Source: G963675935 sp963823895
GTDB taxonomy: Bacteria > Planctomycetota > Planctomycetia > Pirellulales > Thermoguttaceae
Assembly (NCBI GenBank): GCA_963823895.1
Contig: CAWGNG010000011.1
Coordinates: 62,001 to 126,000, forward strand
Direction of reading: 5' to 3'
DNA length: 64,000 nucleotides
Under the pieces are notes generated by a model that was not told where the DNA came from, made no database searches, and was given only the letters and a program-made list of their open reading frames with translations. The translations under genes were made by a program, and so were the position numbers. This document shows positions 16,214 to 24,748 of this stretch, one piece after another (the stretch's first letter is position 1; each line of letters begins with the position of its first letter).

Positions 16214-18475
16214 TCAGCGCTGTCGGGCGACGATTTCGAAGGGGATGGCGGGCAGGCTGCCGAGCGGGATGGTTCTTTTCTGGGCTTTGGCCTTGGCGTT
16301 CTTCGGATTGACCATCCTTTCGACGGAAGCATCGACGATCAAGTTTCCTCGCTGGCCGGGCTTCACTTTCTCTGGGTCGGTCGTCAGCACAACAGTCGCC
16401 CCGTCTGAGGTCAGCGAGACTTTTTCGATGGAGACGCCTGCCGGTGGATCGTGCAGGGTCAATAGGACCTTCTCCAATTGCGGCCCGCGCGGCATCGAGA
16501 AGCGGAGCGACGCCGTTCCGCCGGCAACGAGTTTCACCGGCGGTTTGTCGAGCAGTCGCCACGGCGGTCGAAACCGCTCGGGGCCGATCACCGCCGCCGT
16601 CAGGCTTTGCACCGGAACGAGGTGGTGGTAGGCGAACGCCTGCATCATGTCTTCAGCGGGAATGGCCTGGCGGACAATCGGACGCCCCTCGATCGTGGCG
16701 CGGCCTTCCACGTGAAGAGCGACCGGTTCGTCCGAAGGCGTCCGCGGGGCGGTCAGCGTCAGCTTGGTTTCGTCTTGGCCGGTCGGGATACGGGCGCCGC
16801 TGAGCGCGAAACCCTTGGGGGCGTTTTTCAACTTGATGACGATTTCGCCGGCGAAACCGTCTTTTCGCACGACGTGGACGGCAATCGGAACTGACGCGCC
16901 GGCGCGGACGCTGATGCTGGGGGGCGTCACCAGCAGGGCGAAATCGGGCCGCGGTTCACTGACGCGCAACCGGTAGGCGAACTCCGCGCCCCCTTTCTGC
17001 TGAACGTCGGCCAAATGGAGATAATACGCGCCGTCGGCGGGCAGCGTCGCCGCGATCAGTGAATCGGCATGGTGCGTCAGCAGGCCGGCGCTCTTATCGT
17101 CGTAATCGTCATTGATCGCGAGTTGCCGGCCGTCGGCATCGGTCAACCTGAGAATCGAATCCAACGGTGAACCGAGTTTGCGGGCATCGACCTGGGCGAC
17201 GATCTTCTGGCCGGCATGGCCCTCGAAACGGAACACATCGACGTCGCCCGGCCGGTCGATGCGGCCGTTGACGATCATCGGCAGCGTGATCGGCTGGGCA
17301 TGGGCGGGGTCGTCGTTCGGTTCCTGCTCCAGACATTCCGGCAGCGAATCGAGCGCGAACGGCACGTAGTTGGAGATCAGCTTGTTGTTGTGGACGCAAA
17401 TTGGAAGGATGCCGGCGGCGTGGCCGGTTGCATCCACGGTCAGTGTGGTGGCGTGGAGATTGCAGCCGATCAACTCGACGGAGGTCTTCTTGCCGGCCTG
17501 GCCGCCGAGGGGAAAAACGCCGGTGATGTAGGGCAATTCGCCCAGGGCGACGCGATAGACGAAGTCCTCGCGGCCACGGTAGAGCGTGTCGCGGATTTCA
17601 AGCGTGTACTGGCCGCTCTTGGGAATCTTGTAGTAGAGCGCCGGATCGGGGCGGAAACGGTAATGGTCGCTGTAGGCCAGCTCGTTGCCGCTGGGGTCGC
17701 GGATTGCCAGGGCGGCTTGGAACCAGCCGGGCACGGCGTCGGCCAGGTAGGGCCGCAATTCGCGGGCGGCGACGGCGACGACGAGATGCTGGCCGCGGCG
17801 GGCCTGAAAGCGATAGCGATCGACGCCGCCGGGCATGATCTGCCCGTTCACGACCGCTGGCAACGTGACAGTCATCTCCTGCTCGGACGTGCCGCGATTG
17901 CGATCCCTGAGCATTTGCGGCCGCTGATCGCCCGATGGTGGCGGGGCCGGTTTCGACTCCGGCTTGCGAAACTCGGGCAGTTGTCCGACTTGAAAGACCA
18001 AGGGATTCGACAGGCCGTTCGGGGCCGCCAGCCGCAGCTCCCGCGGGCCGAGTTCGGCATCCGCCGCGACGATCAATTGCAGAATGACCTTGTCGGCCAG
18101 GACGGGATTGGCCCGCTTGTTCTGAAAGTCGTTCAGTTTGTCGCGGATTGCCAACATTTCCTTGAGGGTTTCGGCGTCTTTCGGCTGCTTCTTCCGCAGT
18201 TGTTCGAGCCGCTCCCGCAGATCGTTGACCTGTTTCGGCGTCAGCGGCTTGATGCACTCGACCAGTTTGGCCTGAATGCCGCGGCCGGAGACATAGGCCT
18301 TGGCGGTCCGTTCCAGGAATTGGCCGCCGACGGTGACGCGGATCGTCTCCCCCTGTCGTCCGCCGGCGGGATAAGCGTAGCCGGCATGTGGCACGTTTTG
18401 CTGCGCCTGCACCACCGGCACGGCGACCAGTACGACCAACAGCGCGGCGATGAAACACCGTGGAAATGGGCTCAC
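16214..18475 (-). CDS. Secreted protein with bacterial pre-peptidase C-terminal (PPC) domains
   Basis: 753 residues from GTG 18475; signal peptide MSPFPRCFIAALLVVLVAVPVVQAQ. The N-terminal part (VPHAGYAYPAGGRQGETIRV) and two PPC-type beta-sandwich modules (PAVVNGQIMPGGVDRYRFQA near residue 200; LPMIVNGRIDRPGDVDVFRF near 400) are characteristic of large planctomycete exported proteins usually encoded with DUF1501 and DUF1549/DUF1553 genes. Both modules start with the 'N G x I ... G D V D x [YF] R F' pattern. It probably binds other exported partners or polymers. A 1.8-kb accessory insert separates it from the DUF1501 gene. Confidence 0.82.
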   Translation of the reverse strand: MSPFPRCFIAALLVVLVAVPVVQAQQNVPHAGYAYPAGGRQGETIRVTVGGQFLERTAKAYVSGRGIQAKLVECIKPLTPKQVNDLRERLEQLRKKQPKDAETLKEMLAIRDKLNDFQNKRANPVLADKVILQLIVAADAELGPRELRLAAPNGLSNPLVFQVGQLPEFRKPESKPAPPPSGDQRPQMLRDRNRGTSEQEMTVTLPAVVNGQIMPGGVDRYRFQARRGQHLVVAVAARELRPYLADAVPGWFQAALAIRDPSGNELAYSDHYRFRPDPALYYKIPKSGQYTLEIRDTLYRGREDFVYRVALGELPYITGVFPLGGQAGKKTSVELIGCNLHATTLTVDATGHAAGILPICVHNNKLISNYVPFALDSLPECLEQEPNDDPAHAQPITLPMIVNGRIDRPGDVDVFRFEGHAGQKIVAQVDARKLGSPLDSILRLTDADGRQLAINDDYDDKSAGLLTHHADSLIAATLPADGAYYLHLADVQQKGGAEFAYRLRVSEPRPDFALLVTPPSISVRAGASVPIAVHVVRKDGFAGEIVIKLKNAPKGFALSGARIPTGQDETKLTLTAPRTPSDEPVALHVEGRATIEGRPIVRQAIPAEDMMQAFAYHHLVPVQSLTAAVIGPERFRPPWRLLDKPPVKLVAGGTASLRFSMPRGPQLEKVLLTLHDPPAGVSIEKVSLTSDGATVVLTTDPEKVKPGQRGNLIVDASVERMVNPKNAKAKAQKRTIPLGSLPAIPFEIVARQR

Positions 18476-18754
18476 GGGAAGGTGCTCATATGGGGCAAGG
18501 GAACAGAGGTCATTATAACCTATTTGAACCCCACCAGAGCAGCCTCGGTTCTCCTAGGTCGATCCTACTCACCCCCACCGGCCCCCAGCCGACTATCCCC
18601 GTTCTTGTGTCGCATGGGGCTGGTGCGAGTTGTGCGGGGGTTTCCGTTATTTTCTCTCGTGTGAATTTTGGGTACTGCGCCCACGCTGACTCCAGCTTGC
18701 CAAGACCAGTAATGTCCGCTTTTGGGCCTCGTTCTGGCATCCGGCTGGTGGTGG

Positions 18755-19450
18755 TCAACGTTTGGACGTTAGCCATAGCGCTCCAGTCGGCTCCTTGTCA
18801 AGCGCGTCCTGAAACTGTTTCATAAACTCTGGTCGAAGCTTGTCCTTATCGAAAAGCCCGTCAAAGTTCGTTTTGGCGGCATATAGCCCGGTACAATGGG
18901 GAACGCCGAGAACAAAGCGTTTGGGACATACCAAGCTCAACGCAGCAAAAGCGTCGCGGCCCACTCCAATCGCTATCCACTCATGGGGACAAGCCTCCAA
19001 TTCTCGGTCCAGGTACTTGGCAACGCAGCGACGAACAGTAGCAGGAAAATCCGAGTGGCTAAAGGTCTTCGTGTTGTCCCCTTTCTGGCACTTAACCGTA
19101 TCTGTCCAGAGAATCGGACCAGCGAGATTGAGGGCGTTCACAAGCTTGCGCAGCTTCTCATGATATAGATAGCCGTGTTGTTTTTCCTTCCAGAATTCTA
19201 CCTCCGAGCCGTAACTCGCGCCATGATCGACGTAATACTTCTGCTGTTGCTCTTGCTTTCGTCTTGTGCCTGTGCCGGGGTTAAGGCCACACACAATGGC
19301 ACCAACACCAGTCGTTCTTCCAGCGTCTTCTAGGATCAGGCATCGCGGTAGAATCCCTTCGCTTGGCCTCCGCGCAACCCCGTCGCATCGCCCATCGCAC
19401 CTCACCATTTGTTCGGCGATTGCGGTTATTGCGTTTCGCAATTTGCCCAT
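18755..19450 (-). CDS. Uracil-DNA-glycosylase-superfamily-like protein
   Basis: 231 residues from ATG 19450 (AAGGAAG five to ten bases upstream); a longer frame extends upstream without coding character. GAIVCGLNPGTGTRRKQ resembles UDG motif A (GxNPG), ILWTDTVKCQK the beta-strand after it, and GVPHCTG the position of motif B (H-P-S in classical enzymes, here P-H-C). WIAIGVGRDAFAALS fits the helix before motif B. The fold assignment is an inference from these motifs; the unusual motifs argue for a divergent or non-canonical member. It sits in an accessory insert with two small genes between PPC and DUF1501 genes. Confidence 0.6.
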   Translation of the reverse strand: MGKLRNAITAIAEQMVRCDGRCDGVARRPSEGILPRCLILEDAGRTTGVGAIVCGLNPGTGTRRKQEQQQKYYVDHGASYGSEVEFWKEKQHGYLYHEKLRKLVNALNLAGPILWTDTVKCQKGDNTKTFSHSDFPATVRRCVAKYLDRELEACPHEWIAIGVGRDAFAALSLVCPKRFVLGVPHCTGLYAAKTNFDGLFDKDKLRPEFMKQFQDALDKEPTGALWLTSKR

Positions 19451-19710
19451 TTTTCTTCCTTTGTCCTTGGCCAGGAGGCGTTCGTTTCGGCCACGCTTGC
19501 CCCTATTCTGCATTCTGCCAGACAGACGACCCCCAGGCAATTGGGGGAGACTCACCGGCTCGGGCGATGAACCACCACAATGCCACGTTTCCGCCCCGAA
19601 ATACTGCCGCGTCACTGAATGCCGGGCTATGGTCGCCCGTCGGCGGACGGAAAGCGGTACATCACTGATTGTCAAGAACGTGAGCCCATCGAATGGACGC
19701 TCATTCTTGT

Positions 19711-19956
19711 TCAGCCTAAGACGACCTCCGGTTCTATCTCCACCTTTCGCACGACGCAACCCGCCTTTTGCACATCTGCGATTGCGGAGCGGATGGCGGA
19801 AATGAGGCTGTCGGCTTGGCGGTCAAAGGTGATCGCAGCAACGCCGTCGCTAGACCAAGGGTGGCCGTCGTCACATCCGGCGGCAAACAGGGCATTGGCC
19901 AGGTCGGTGGTCATTTCATCCAAATTCGCCAGGATTACGGTGAACTCGTAATTCAT
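19711..19956 (-). CDS. Small protein, second gene of an ATGA-coupled pair
   Basis: 81 residues starting MNYEFTVILANLDEMTTDLA, with a good ribosome site (AAGGAGAAGGA). Compact alpha/beta look (ANALFAAGCDDGHPWSSDGV, then FDRQADSLISAIRSAIADVQ and a VRKVEIEPE strand). Its ATG overlaps the TGA of the preceding gene (ATGA), so the two are translationally coupled. Size, coupling and location beside an IS/integrase region recall toxin-antitoxin pairs, but I cannot name a family. Confidence 0.62.
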   Translation of the reverse strand: MNYEFTVILANLDEMTTDLANALFAAGCDDGHPWSSDGVAAITFDRQADSLISAIRSAIADVQKAGCVVRKVEIEPEVVLG

Positions 19957-20201
19957 GGTGTTCCTTCTCCTTTGCCTTTGGCGTGCTGACAGCCATCCAC
20001 CTTGCGACGGATGAATCGGGCGTGGTATTCCGGCATTCGGGGAGTACTGAACACAGGAATGTGATGCCCTCCTCGACGTTCCGCCGGACAATACAACGTA
20101 CCCCAAACGTGCGCATGGCCGCCAGCCAACACCAGCCGCCACCCACGGGATAGCGCGTAGTCGACCGCCTCCCGTATGTGCTTGTTCTTGTGATCGCTCA
20201 T
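19953..20201 (-). CDS. Small basic protein, first gene of an ATGA-coupled pair
   Basis: 82 residues, MSDHKNKHIREAVDYALSRG..., then GGHAHVWGTLYCPAERRGGH and PVFSTPRMPEYHARFIRRKV. The invariant-looking His/Cys/Arg pattern (GGHAHxWGxLxCP, STPRxPExHAxxI) suggests a small structured domain, perhaps a nuclease-like toxin similar in layout to HicA-type proteins; this is speculation. Weak ribosome site before ATG 20201. It overlaps the downstream small gene by four bases. Confidence 0.6.
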   Translation of the reverse strand: MSDHKNKHIREAVDYALSRGWRLVLAGGHAHVWGTLYCPAERRGGHHIPVFSTPRMPEYHARFIRRKVDGCQHAKGKGEGTP

Positions 20202-20278
20202 CCCGCTTACAATCTTACCATATCCCATTCGCGGGGGACAGTGCGAGGACTCGAAGCGACGCCGCGCGTCTTGACCGG

Positions 20279-21595
20279 CTACATGATTTCCGTTAATCGT
20301 CCGCCCGACTTTACGCCCTCGTCGGCCGTGGGTATGACGCGGACCGGGAGACCTTGGGGATGGGGCAACTTGGCGTCCAGGGGGATACCGAGCAGTTCGT
20401 ACATGCTGGCGATCAGATCGCAGGGATAGACGGGACGATCTTTCACCTGTTCGCCTTTGGCATCGGAGGCACCGACAACGTGGCCGCCTTTGAAACCGCC
20501 GCCGGCGAGGACCGCCGAAAAAGACTGGCCCCAATGGCCGCGGCCGCCGTTCCAAGGGGCTTCCCACTGGACCTTGGGAGTGCGGCCGAATTCGCCGCTC
20601 CACCAGATGATCGTGCTGTCCAGCAATTTGCGATCGGACAAATCCTGGAGCAGAGTGGCCACGGCTTTGTCCATTTCGGGCAACTTCCGCCGCATGATCT
20701 GAAAATTCTGCTTGTGCGTGTCCCAGCCCTGGTAGTTGATGGTGACGTAGGGGACGCCGCGCTCGACCAGGCGCCGGGCCATCAGACAGGATTGGCCGAA
20801 TTTGTTGCGGCCGTAACGGTCGCGGAGAGCGGCTTTCTCGGTCGATAGATCGAACAGTTTCGCGCCGTCGCCGAGAATCAATTCATAGGCGTCGTCCTCG
20901 GACTTCGTCAAAGTCTCGATCGCCGCGTCGTTCTTCAGCGCTCGGCCGAAGGTGTTCAGTTTGTGGAGCAGATTGCGGCGGTCGCGTTGCTGGGCGTCGG
21001 TGACGCCCTGGGCGACGATGCCTTCGACGACGAAGCGGGCTTGGGCGGGGTCGCCGCCGGTGGCGAAGGGCTTGTAGCGCGAGGGGAGGAAGCCGACCTC
21101 GGAGAATCGGCCTTGCAATTCCGTCAGCACGATGTAAGGGGGAACCAATCCGCGGTAGCCGGCATCGACGCCCTTGAAGAGCGAGACGACGGCGCCGACG
21201 CTGGGGAAAACGACGTGCTCGCCCGGATTTCGCCCGGTTTGGACCATGTAGGCCGCGGTTTCGTGGGCGTTGATGCCGTGCGTCATGCTGCGGATGATCG
21301 AATACTTGTCGGCCTGCTTGGCCAGCAGCGGGAGCAGTTCGCTGATGACGATGCCGTCGACGTTGGTGCGGATGGGCTTGTTCAACGGGCCGCAGTAGTC
21401 GTAGCCCGCCGCCGGCTTCGGGTCGAAGGTGTCCAAGTGGGATGGGCCGCCCCACATCCAAATCTGGATGACCGACTTGGCCTTGGCTTTCGCTGGTTCG
21501 CTCTTTGCCCAGGCGGGGAGGGCAAGAACGCCCTGCGACAGCAACGCCGCCGCGCCGAGGCTTCGTCGCATCATTTCGCGCCGTGAAAGGACCAT
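20279..21595 (-). CDS. DUF1501 family exported protein
   Basis: 438 residues from ATG 21595 with GGAGGT just upstream. The N terminus SRREMMRRSLGAAALLS...ALPAWA looks like a twin-arginine or Sec signal ('RRxxxRRSLG'). The body has DUF1501 landmarks: VIQIWMWGGPSHLDTFDPKP, ITINYQGWDTHKQNF, WWSGEFGRTPK, GRGHWGQSFSAVLAGGGFKG. The fold is related to sulfatase/alkaline phosphatase. Function is unproven; these proteins accompany DUF1549/DUF1553 genes, as here, and the two likely form an operon despite a palindromic element between them. Confidence 0.92.
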   Translation of the reverse strand: MVLSRREMMRRSLGAAALLSQGVLALPAWAKSEPAKAKAKSVIQIWMWGGPSHLDTFDPKPAAGYDYCGPLNKPIRTNVDGIVISELLPLLAKQADKYSIIRSMTHGINAHETAAYMVQTGRNPGEHVVFPSVGAVVSLFKGVDAGYRGLVPPYIVLTELQGRFSEVGFLPSRYKPFATGGDPAQARFVVEGIVAQGVTDAQQRDRRNLLHKLNTFGRALKNDAAIETLTKSEDDAYELILGDGAKLFDLSTEKAALRDRYGRNKFGQSCLMARRLVERGVPYVTINYQGWDTHKQNFQIMRRKLPEMDKAVATLLQDLSDRKLLDSTIIWWSGEFGRTPKVQWEAPWNGGRGHWGQSFSAVLAGGGFKGGHVVGASDAKGEQVKDRPVYPCDLIASMYELLGIPLDAKLPHPQGLPVRVIPTADEGVKSGGRLTEIM

Positions 21596-21615
21596 TTCAC
21601 ACCTCCATCGGAGCG

Positions 21616-21699
21616 TATCAGGCACACGCCGTGTGCCGTCCCTTGTGTTGTCGCAAAACCGTCTCGATCTGACTAACGGCACACGGCGTGTGCCTGATA
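21616..21699. repeat. Long perfect inverted repeat between DUF1549 and DUF1501 genes
   Basis: 24-bp arms at 21616-21639 (starting TATCAGGCACACGCCGTG) and 21676-21699 are exact inverse complements, separated by 36 bases. The arms are themselves near-palindromic (GCACACGCCGTGTGC). It sits in the 112-bp gap between two same-strand genes and may be another dispersed small element or an intercistronic hairpin. Confidence 0.85.
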
Positions 21700-21707
21700 C
21701 TGTGCAA

Positions 21708-23291
21708 TCAATGCCGGTAAAGGAACTCCGCACTATTCAACAGCGCCCAAATCAGATCGATCATCGGGCGTCTACCCTGCTGGCGGTCTTGGGCGTAGTC
21801 TCTGAAGGTAACCAATTCGTCGGCCGTCGGATGACGGGAGAGAATTGTCAGGTAAAGGTCGTCGATGATTTCCCGCGGCGGGCGGCGCGATTGCAGCAAC
21901 TCGCGGAGCTTGGGGCTCTGTTCGATCTTCTGGCGAATGTGGCTCGAATTCAAGAGGTGCAACTCCTGGGCGGCGGTGGGGCGATTGTTCCGCTCCGATT
22001 CCAAACCGGTGTCGCGGGCCGGACGCCCAAAGACATCGAGAAACGAGCTGCTGATGCTGCCGTCGGCCAACTCGATCGAGCGCTGGCCCTCGGGAATGAA
22101 CGTGAACGGCTCGGGAATCGGGCTGGAATACTTCTCCGTCGTGCCGGTCACCTGGCAGATCGCGTCGATCAGCACCTCCGCCTCCAGCCGCCGCGGCCGA
22201 TAGCGGGCGAAATAAACGTCCGCCTCGGGACGATCGCTGGCGGCGACGGCGGGAATCGAGGAGAACTGGTACGCGTTGGAATTTAGGATCAGCCGGAAAA
22301 TGTGCTTCAGATCGTAGCGGGCGACGATCAATTCATGTTCGAGATAGGCCAGCAGTTCGGGATTGCTCGGCGGATTGCCGGGGCGGATGTCGTCGGGCTC
22401 GTGGACGACGCCCCGCCCGAGCAGCCACGCCCAGACGCGATTTGCCGCGGCGCGGGCGAACCACGGATTCTTCGGGGCGACGAGCCAGTCGGCAAACACC
22501 CTTCGCGGGTCTTGATCGGGGAGAAGTTGAACCGATGCACCGTCGGGCAGGACCGCTGCGATGGGGCCGGCGGCCGACGACATGGAGTTCTTGGCGGCAT
22601 CGAAGATGACGATCTCCTCCTTCCACTGTTCGGTGGTTTTGTAGCCGATCTTCGCGAAGAAGGCTGCCATGTCGGCCCAGCGCTGTTTTGGCCAGCCCTC
22701 GGGCCGCACGCCCATGAAGCTCAGGGCGACGGTCTGCGCGATGGCGATCGGCTCGCGGCTCTGCACGGCGCGGTAGAAATTGACCGGTGGCGTGCTGAAA
22801 TTGCTGCCCGAGGCGGTCAACATCGTTCGTACGAAGCGATCGTAGGGCAGGTTCTCCTTGATCGACGTGCGAATCCAGTGGTGATATCCTTCCACGGCGG
22901 CGGGCCAGAGGTTGATCGGATATTCGGACTTCACCCGCAGCAGATCGCACCATTTGATCGCCCAGTAATCGGCGAACTCCTTCCGCTGCAAGAGGCCGTC
23001 GATTAGCAGGGCGCGTCTTTTCGGGTTTTGGCTCGCCAGAAAATCCTTTGTCTCCTGGGCGGTCGGCAGCGTGCCGATGGCGTCGAGATAGACGCGGCGG
23101 ACGAAGACGGCATCGGAGCAGAGCGGGGCCGGGGCGACGCCTACCTGCTTGAGCTTTTTGAGAACGAGCTTGTCGATGCGGGTTTGGGGAACCGGCGTGC
23201 TGGCGTGCTCGAAGGGCAATATCGGCGCTCGCGTCCCCCGGTTGCCGGGGGCTGCCGCCAAGACAGCCGCAACCAACAGCAGTGACTTCAT
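21708..23291 (-). CDS. DUF1549 and DUF1553 domain exported protein
   Basis: 527 residues from ATG 23291, giving the signal peptide MKSLLLVAAVLAAAPG. DUF1549 spans roughly residues 35-220 (IDKLVLKKLKQVGVAP, FVRRVYLDAIGTLPTAQET, WAIKWCDLLRVKSEYP), and DUF1553 covers the C-terminal half (DPRRVFADWLVAPKNPWFAR, NRVWAWLLGRGVVHEPDD, ARDTGLESERNNRPTAAQ, LYLTILSRHPTADE, LLNSAEFLYRH). It is shorter than many family members, which often add a cytochrome or LamG domain. Role unknown; its invariable partner DUF1501 follows. Confidence 0.92.
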   Translation of the reverse strand: MKSLLLVAAVLAAAPGNRGTRAPILPFEHASTPVPQTRIDKLVLKKLKQVGVAPAPLCSDAVFVRRVYLDAIGTLPTAQETKDFLASQNPKRRALLIDGLLQRKEFADYWAIKWCDLLRVKSEYPINLWPAAVEGYHHWIRTSIKENLPYDRFVRTMLTASGSNFSTPPVNFYRAVQSREPIAIAQTVALSFMGVRPEGWPKQRWADMAAFFAKIGYKTTEQWKEEIVIFDAAKNSMSSAAGPIAAVLPDGASVQLLPDQDPRRVFADWLVAPKNPWFARAAANRVWAWLLGRGVVHEPDDIRPGNPPSNPELLAYLEHELIVARYDLKHIFRLILNSNAYQFSSIPAVAASDRPEADVYFARYRPRRLEAEVLIDAICQVTGTTEKYSSPIPEPFTFIPEGQRSIELADGSISSSFLDVFGRPARDTGLESERNNRPTAAQELHLLNSSHIRQKIEQSPKLRELLQSRRPPREIIDDLYLTILSRHPTADELVTFRDYAQDRQQGRRPMIDLIWALLNSAEFLYRH

Positions 23292-23785
23292 ATCGCACGG
23301 CTCGATCGGCGGGGCTCGGCCCGAGAGTCCCTGCATGTCTTATAACCCACCAAGACATTTAACGCCAGAAGTTGCCGCAGGTTCTTCCGGTTGGGGCCGC
23401 TGCCCGGCATCATGTCCCCTCTTTTTGGTGGGCGACAATTTCGCGTCCTTCCGCTTTCTCCCGAGAGAGTGTTTGGAACTCCTCGAAATCGTTACAGAGC
23501 GGTCAGTTTTCAGCGGTCAGCTATCAGCTTTCAGCAGTCAGCATCGGGTTTCAGGTTGCCGAGAACGTAACTGCCGTGTGCCCACTGGCTTACAACTGGA
23601 TAACACCGTGATTGCGATGCTCGTCCGGCTGATTGTTGAAAGCTGATAGCTGACCGCTGATAGCCGACGCACCCTTCCAAACACGCTCTTAGCTCCGGCG
23701 GTCCGATACCCTTTCTCTCCCGTTTCTCAACGTAGAGTTGAAGACCGACAACGTCATTTTCCCACCATCAGAAGAGGTATACGCC
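23292..23785. other. Intergenic region holding family C repeat
   Basis: Apart from the family C palindromic element (23465-23692), I see no gene. The divergent promoters of the DUF1549 gene and the rightward operon should lie in the two flanks. AGAGG before ATG 23786 is the ribosome site of the next gene. Confidence 0.6.
23465..23692. repeat. Family C palindromic element, copy 1
   Basis: About 228 bp. Outer arms GAGAGTGTTTGGAA (23465-23478) and TTCCAAACACGCTC (23675-23688) are inverted with one mismatch; inner arms combine repeats of CAGCTATCAGC type on the left with AGCTGATAGCTGACCGCTG on the right. The right end reads CTAAGAGCGTGTTTGG on the minus strand, matching the left end of the copy at 52674. 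Confidence 0.8.
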
Positions 23786-24748
23786 ATGCGAACAATGGTC
23801 ATCGTAGCGGCCGCACTGGTCGCGGCAGTTATGGCAACGATGGGGAATGCCACGGCGGCTTCCCCCGAACAATCCCGCACGGACGACGAAAATGCGATTC
23901 GGCTGAACATTGAAGCCTTCACTAAGGCGGCCAACGCTCACGACGCCAAGGGGCTGGCGAGCCTTTTTGCCCCCGGCGGCGAGTTGGTCAACCAAGAGGG
24001 GCACGTCCTTTCGGGCCGAGAGGCGATCGAGCGGACCTTCGCGGCGATCTTCCAGGCGCATGCGAAGATGCGGCTGGGGGTTACCGTCCAATCGATTCGG
24101 TTCGTCAGCCCGTCGGCGGCGATCGAGGAGGGGACTTCCACGATTATGAACACCTCGGGCGAAGGCGCCGAGCGTAGCCGCTACCTGGTGGTCCACGTGA
24201 AAGAGGACGGCCGCTGGCAGATGGCCAGCGCACGCGATCTGCCCGACGAAGAGACCTCAGGGGCCGACGAACTGGCGAAACTCGATTGGCTGATGGGGCA
24301 ATGGGTCGACGAGAGCCCCACGGCCTTGGTGATGACATCGTATCGCTGGGACGCCGATCGCCGCGCCATCCTGAGCGAGTTCAAAATCCAGGTCGGCGGC
24401 CGGCCGGCCATGACCGGTTCGCAACGGATTGGCTGGGACCCATCCACCAAGAAACTCCATTCGTGGGTCTTCGACTCCGAGGGGGGCTTCGCCGAGGGAG
24501 TTTGGACCCGCAACGGCAACCAGTGGATCGTGAAGATGACCGGCGCCCGCCGCGACGGCAGCGTGGCATCGGCCACCAACGTTACCACGCGAGTAGCGAA
24601 GGACCGCATGACCTGGCAATCACGCGACCGTGTGGTCGGCGATGAAGCGTTGCCGAACATCGAGGAGATCGTCATCGTGCGAAAGCCGCCGCAGCCCGGC
24701 GCGTCGGCCCCGAGCGTCCACCACGATTCAACAGGAGAGGCAAAATGA
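23786..24748 (+). CDS. Exported SnoaL-like (SgcJ/EcaC-type) protein with C-terminal lipocalin-like part
   Basis: 320 residues from ATG 23786 (AGAGG nine bases upstream). Signal peptide MRTMVIVAAALVAAVMATMG...ATA. Residues ~35-155 form a cone-shaped NTF2/SnoaL domain (IRLNIEAFTKAANAHDAKGL, SLFAPGGELVNQEG, SGREAIERTF). The second half (LDWLMGQWVDE, YRWDADRRAILSEF, GWDPSTKKLHSWVFDSEGGF) resembles DUF1579-like ligand-binding barrels. First gene of a three-gene unit; its TGA overlaps the next ATG (ATGA). Ligand unknown; probably periplasmic. Confidence 0.82.
   Translation: MRTMVIVAAALVAAVMATMGNATAASPEQSRTDDENAIRLNIEAFTKAANAHDAKGLASLFAPGGELVNQEGHVLSGREAIERTFAAIFQAHAKMRLGVTVQSIRFVSPSAAIEEGTSTIMNTSGEGAERSRYLVVHVKEDGRWQMASARDLPDEETSGADELAKLDWLMGQWVDESPTALVMTSYRWDADRRAILSEFKIQVGGRPAMTGSQRIGWDPSTKKLHSWVFDSEGGFAEGVWTRNGNQWIVKMTGARRDGSVASATNVTTRVAKDRMTWQSRDRVVGDEALPNIEEIVIVRKPPQPGASAPSVHHDSTGEAK

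Noticed and set aside
18513..18776. An 87-codon leftward frame overlapping the end of the UDG-like gene
   Set aside because: No ribosome site, no domain, and low-complexity Pro/Gly/Arg composition; it sits in a gap of 279 bp.
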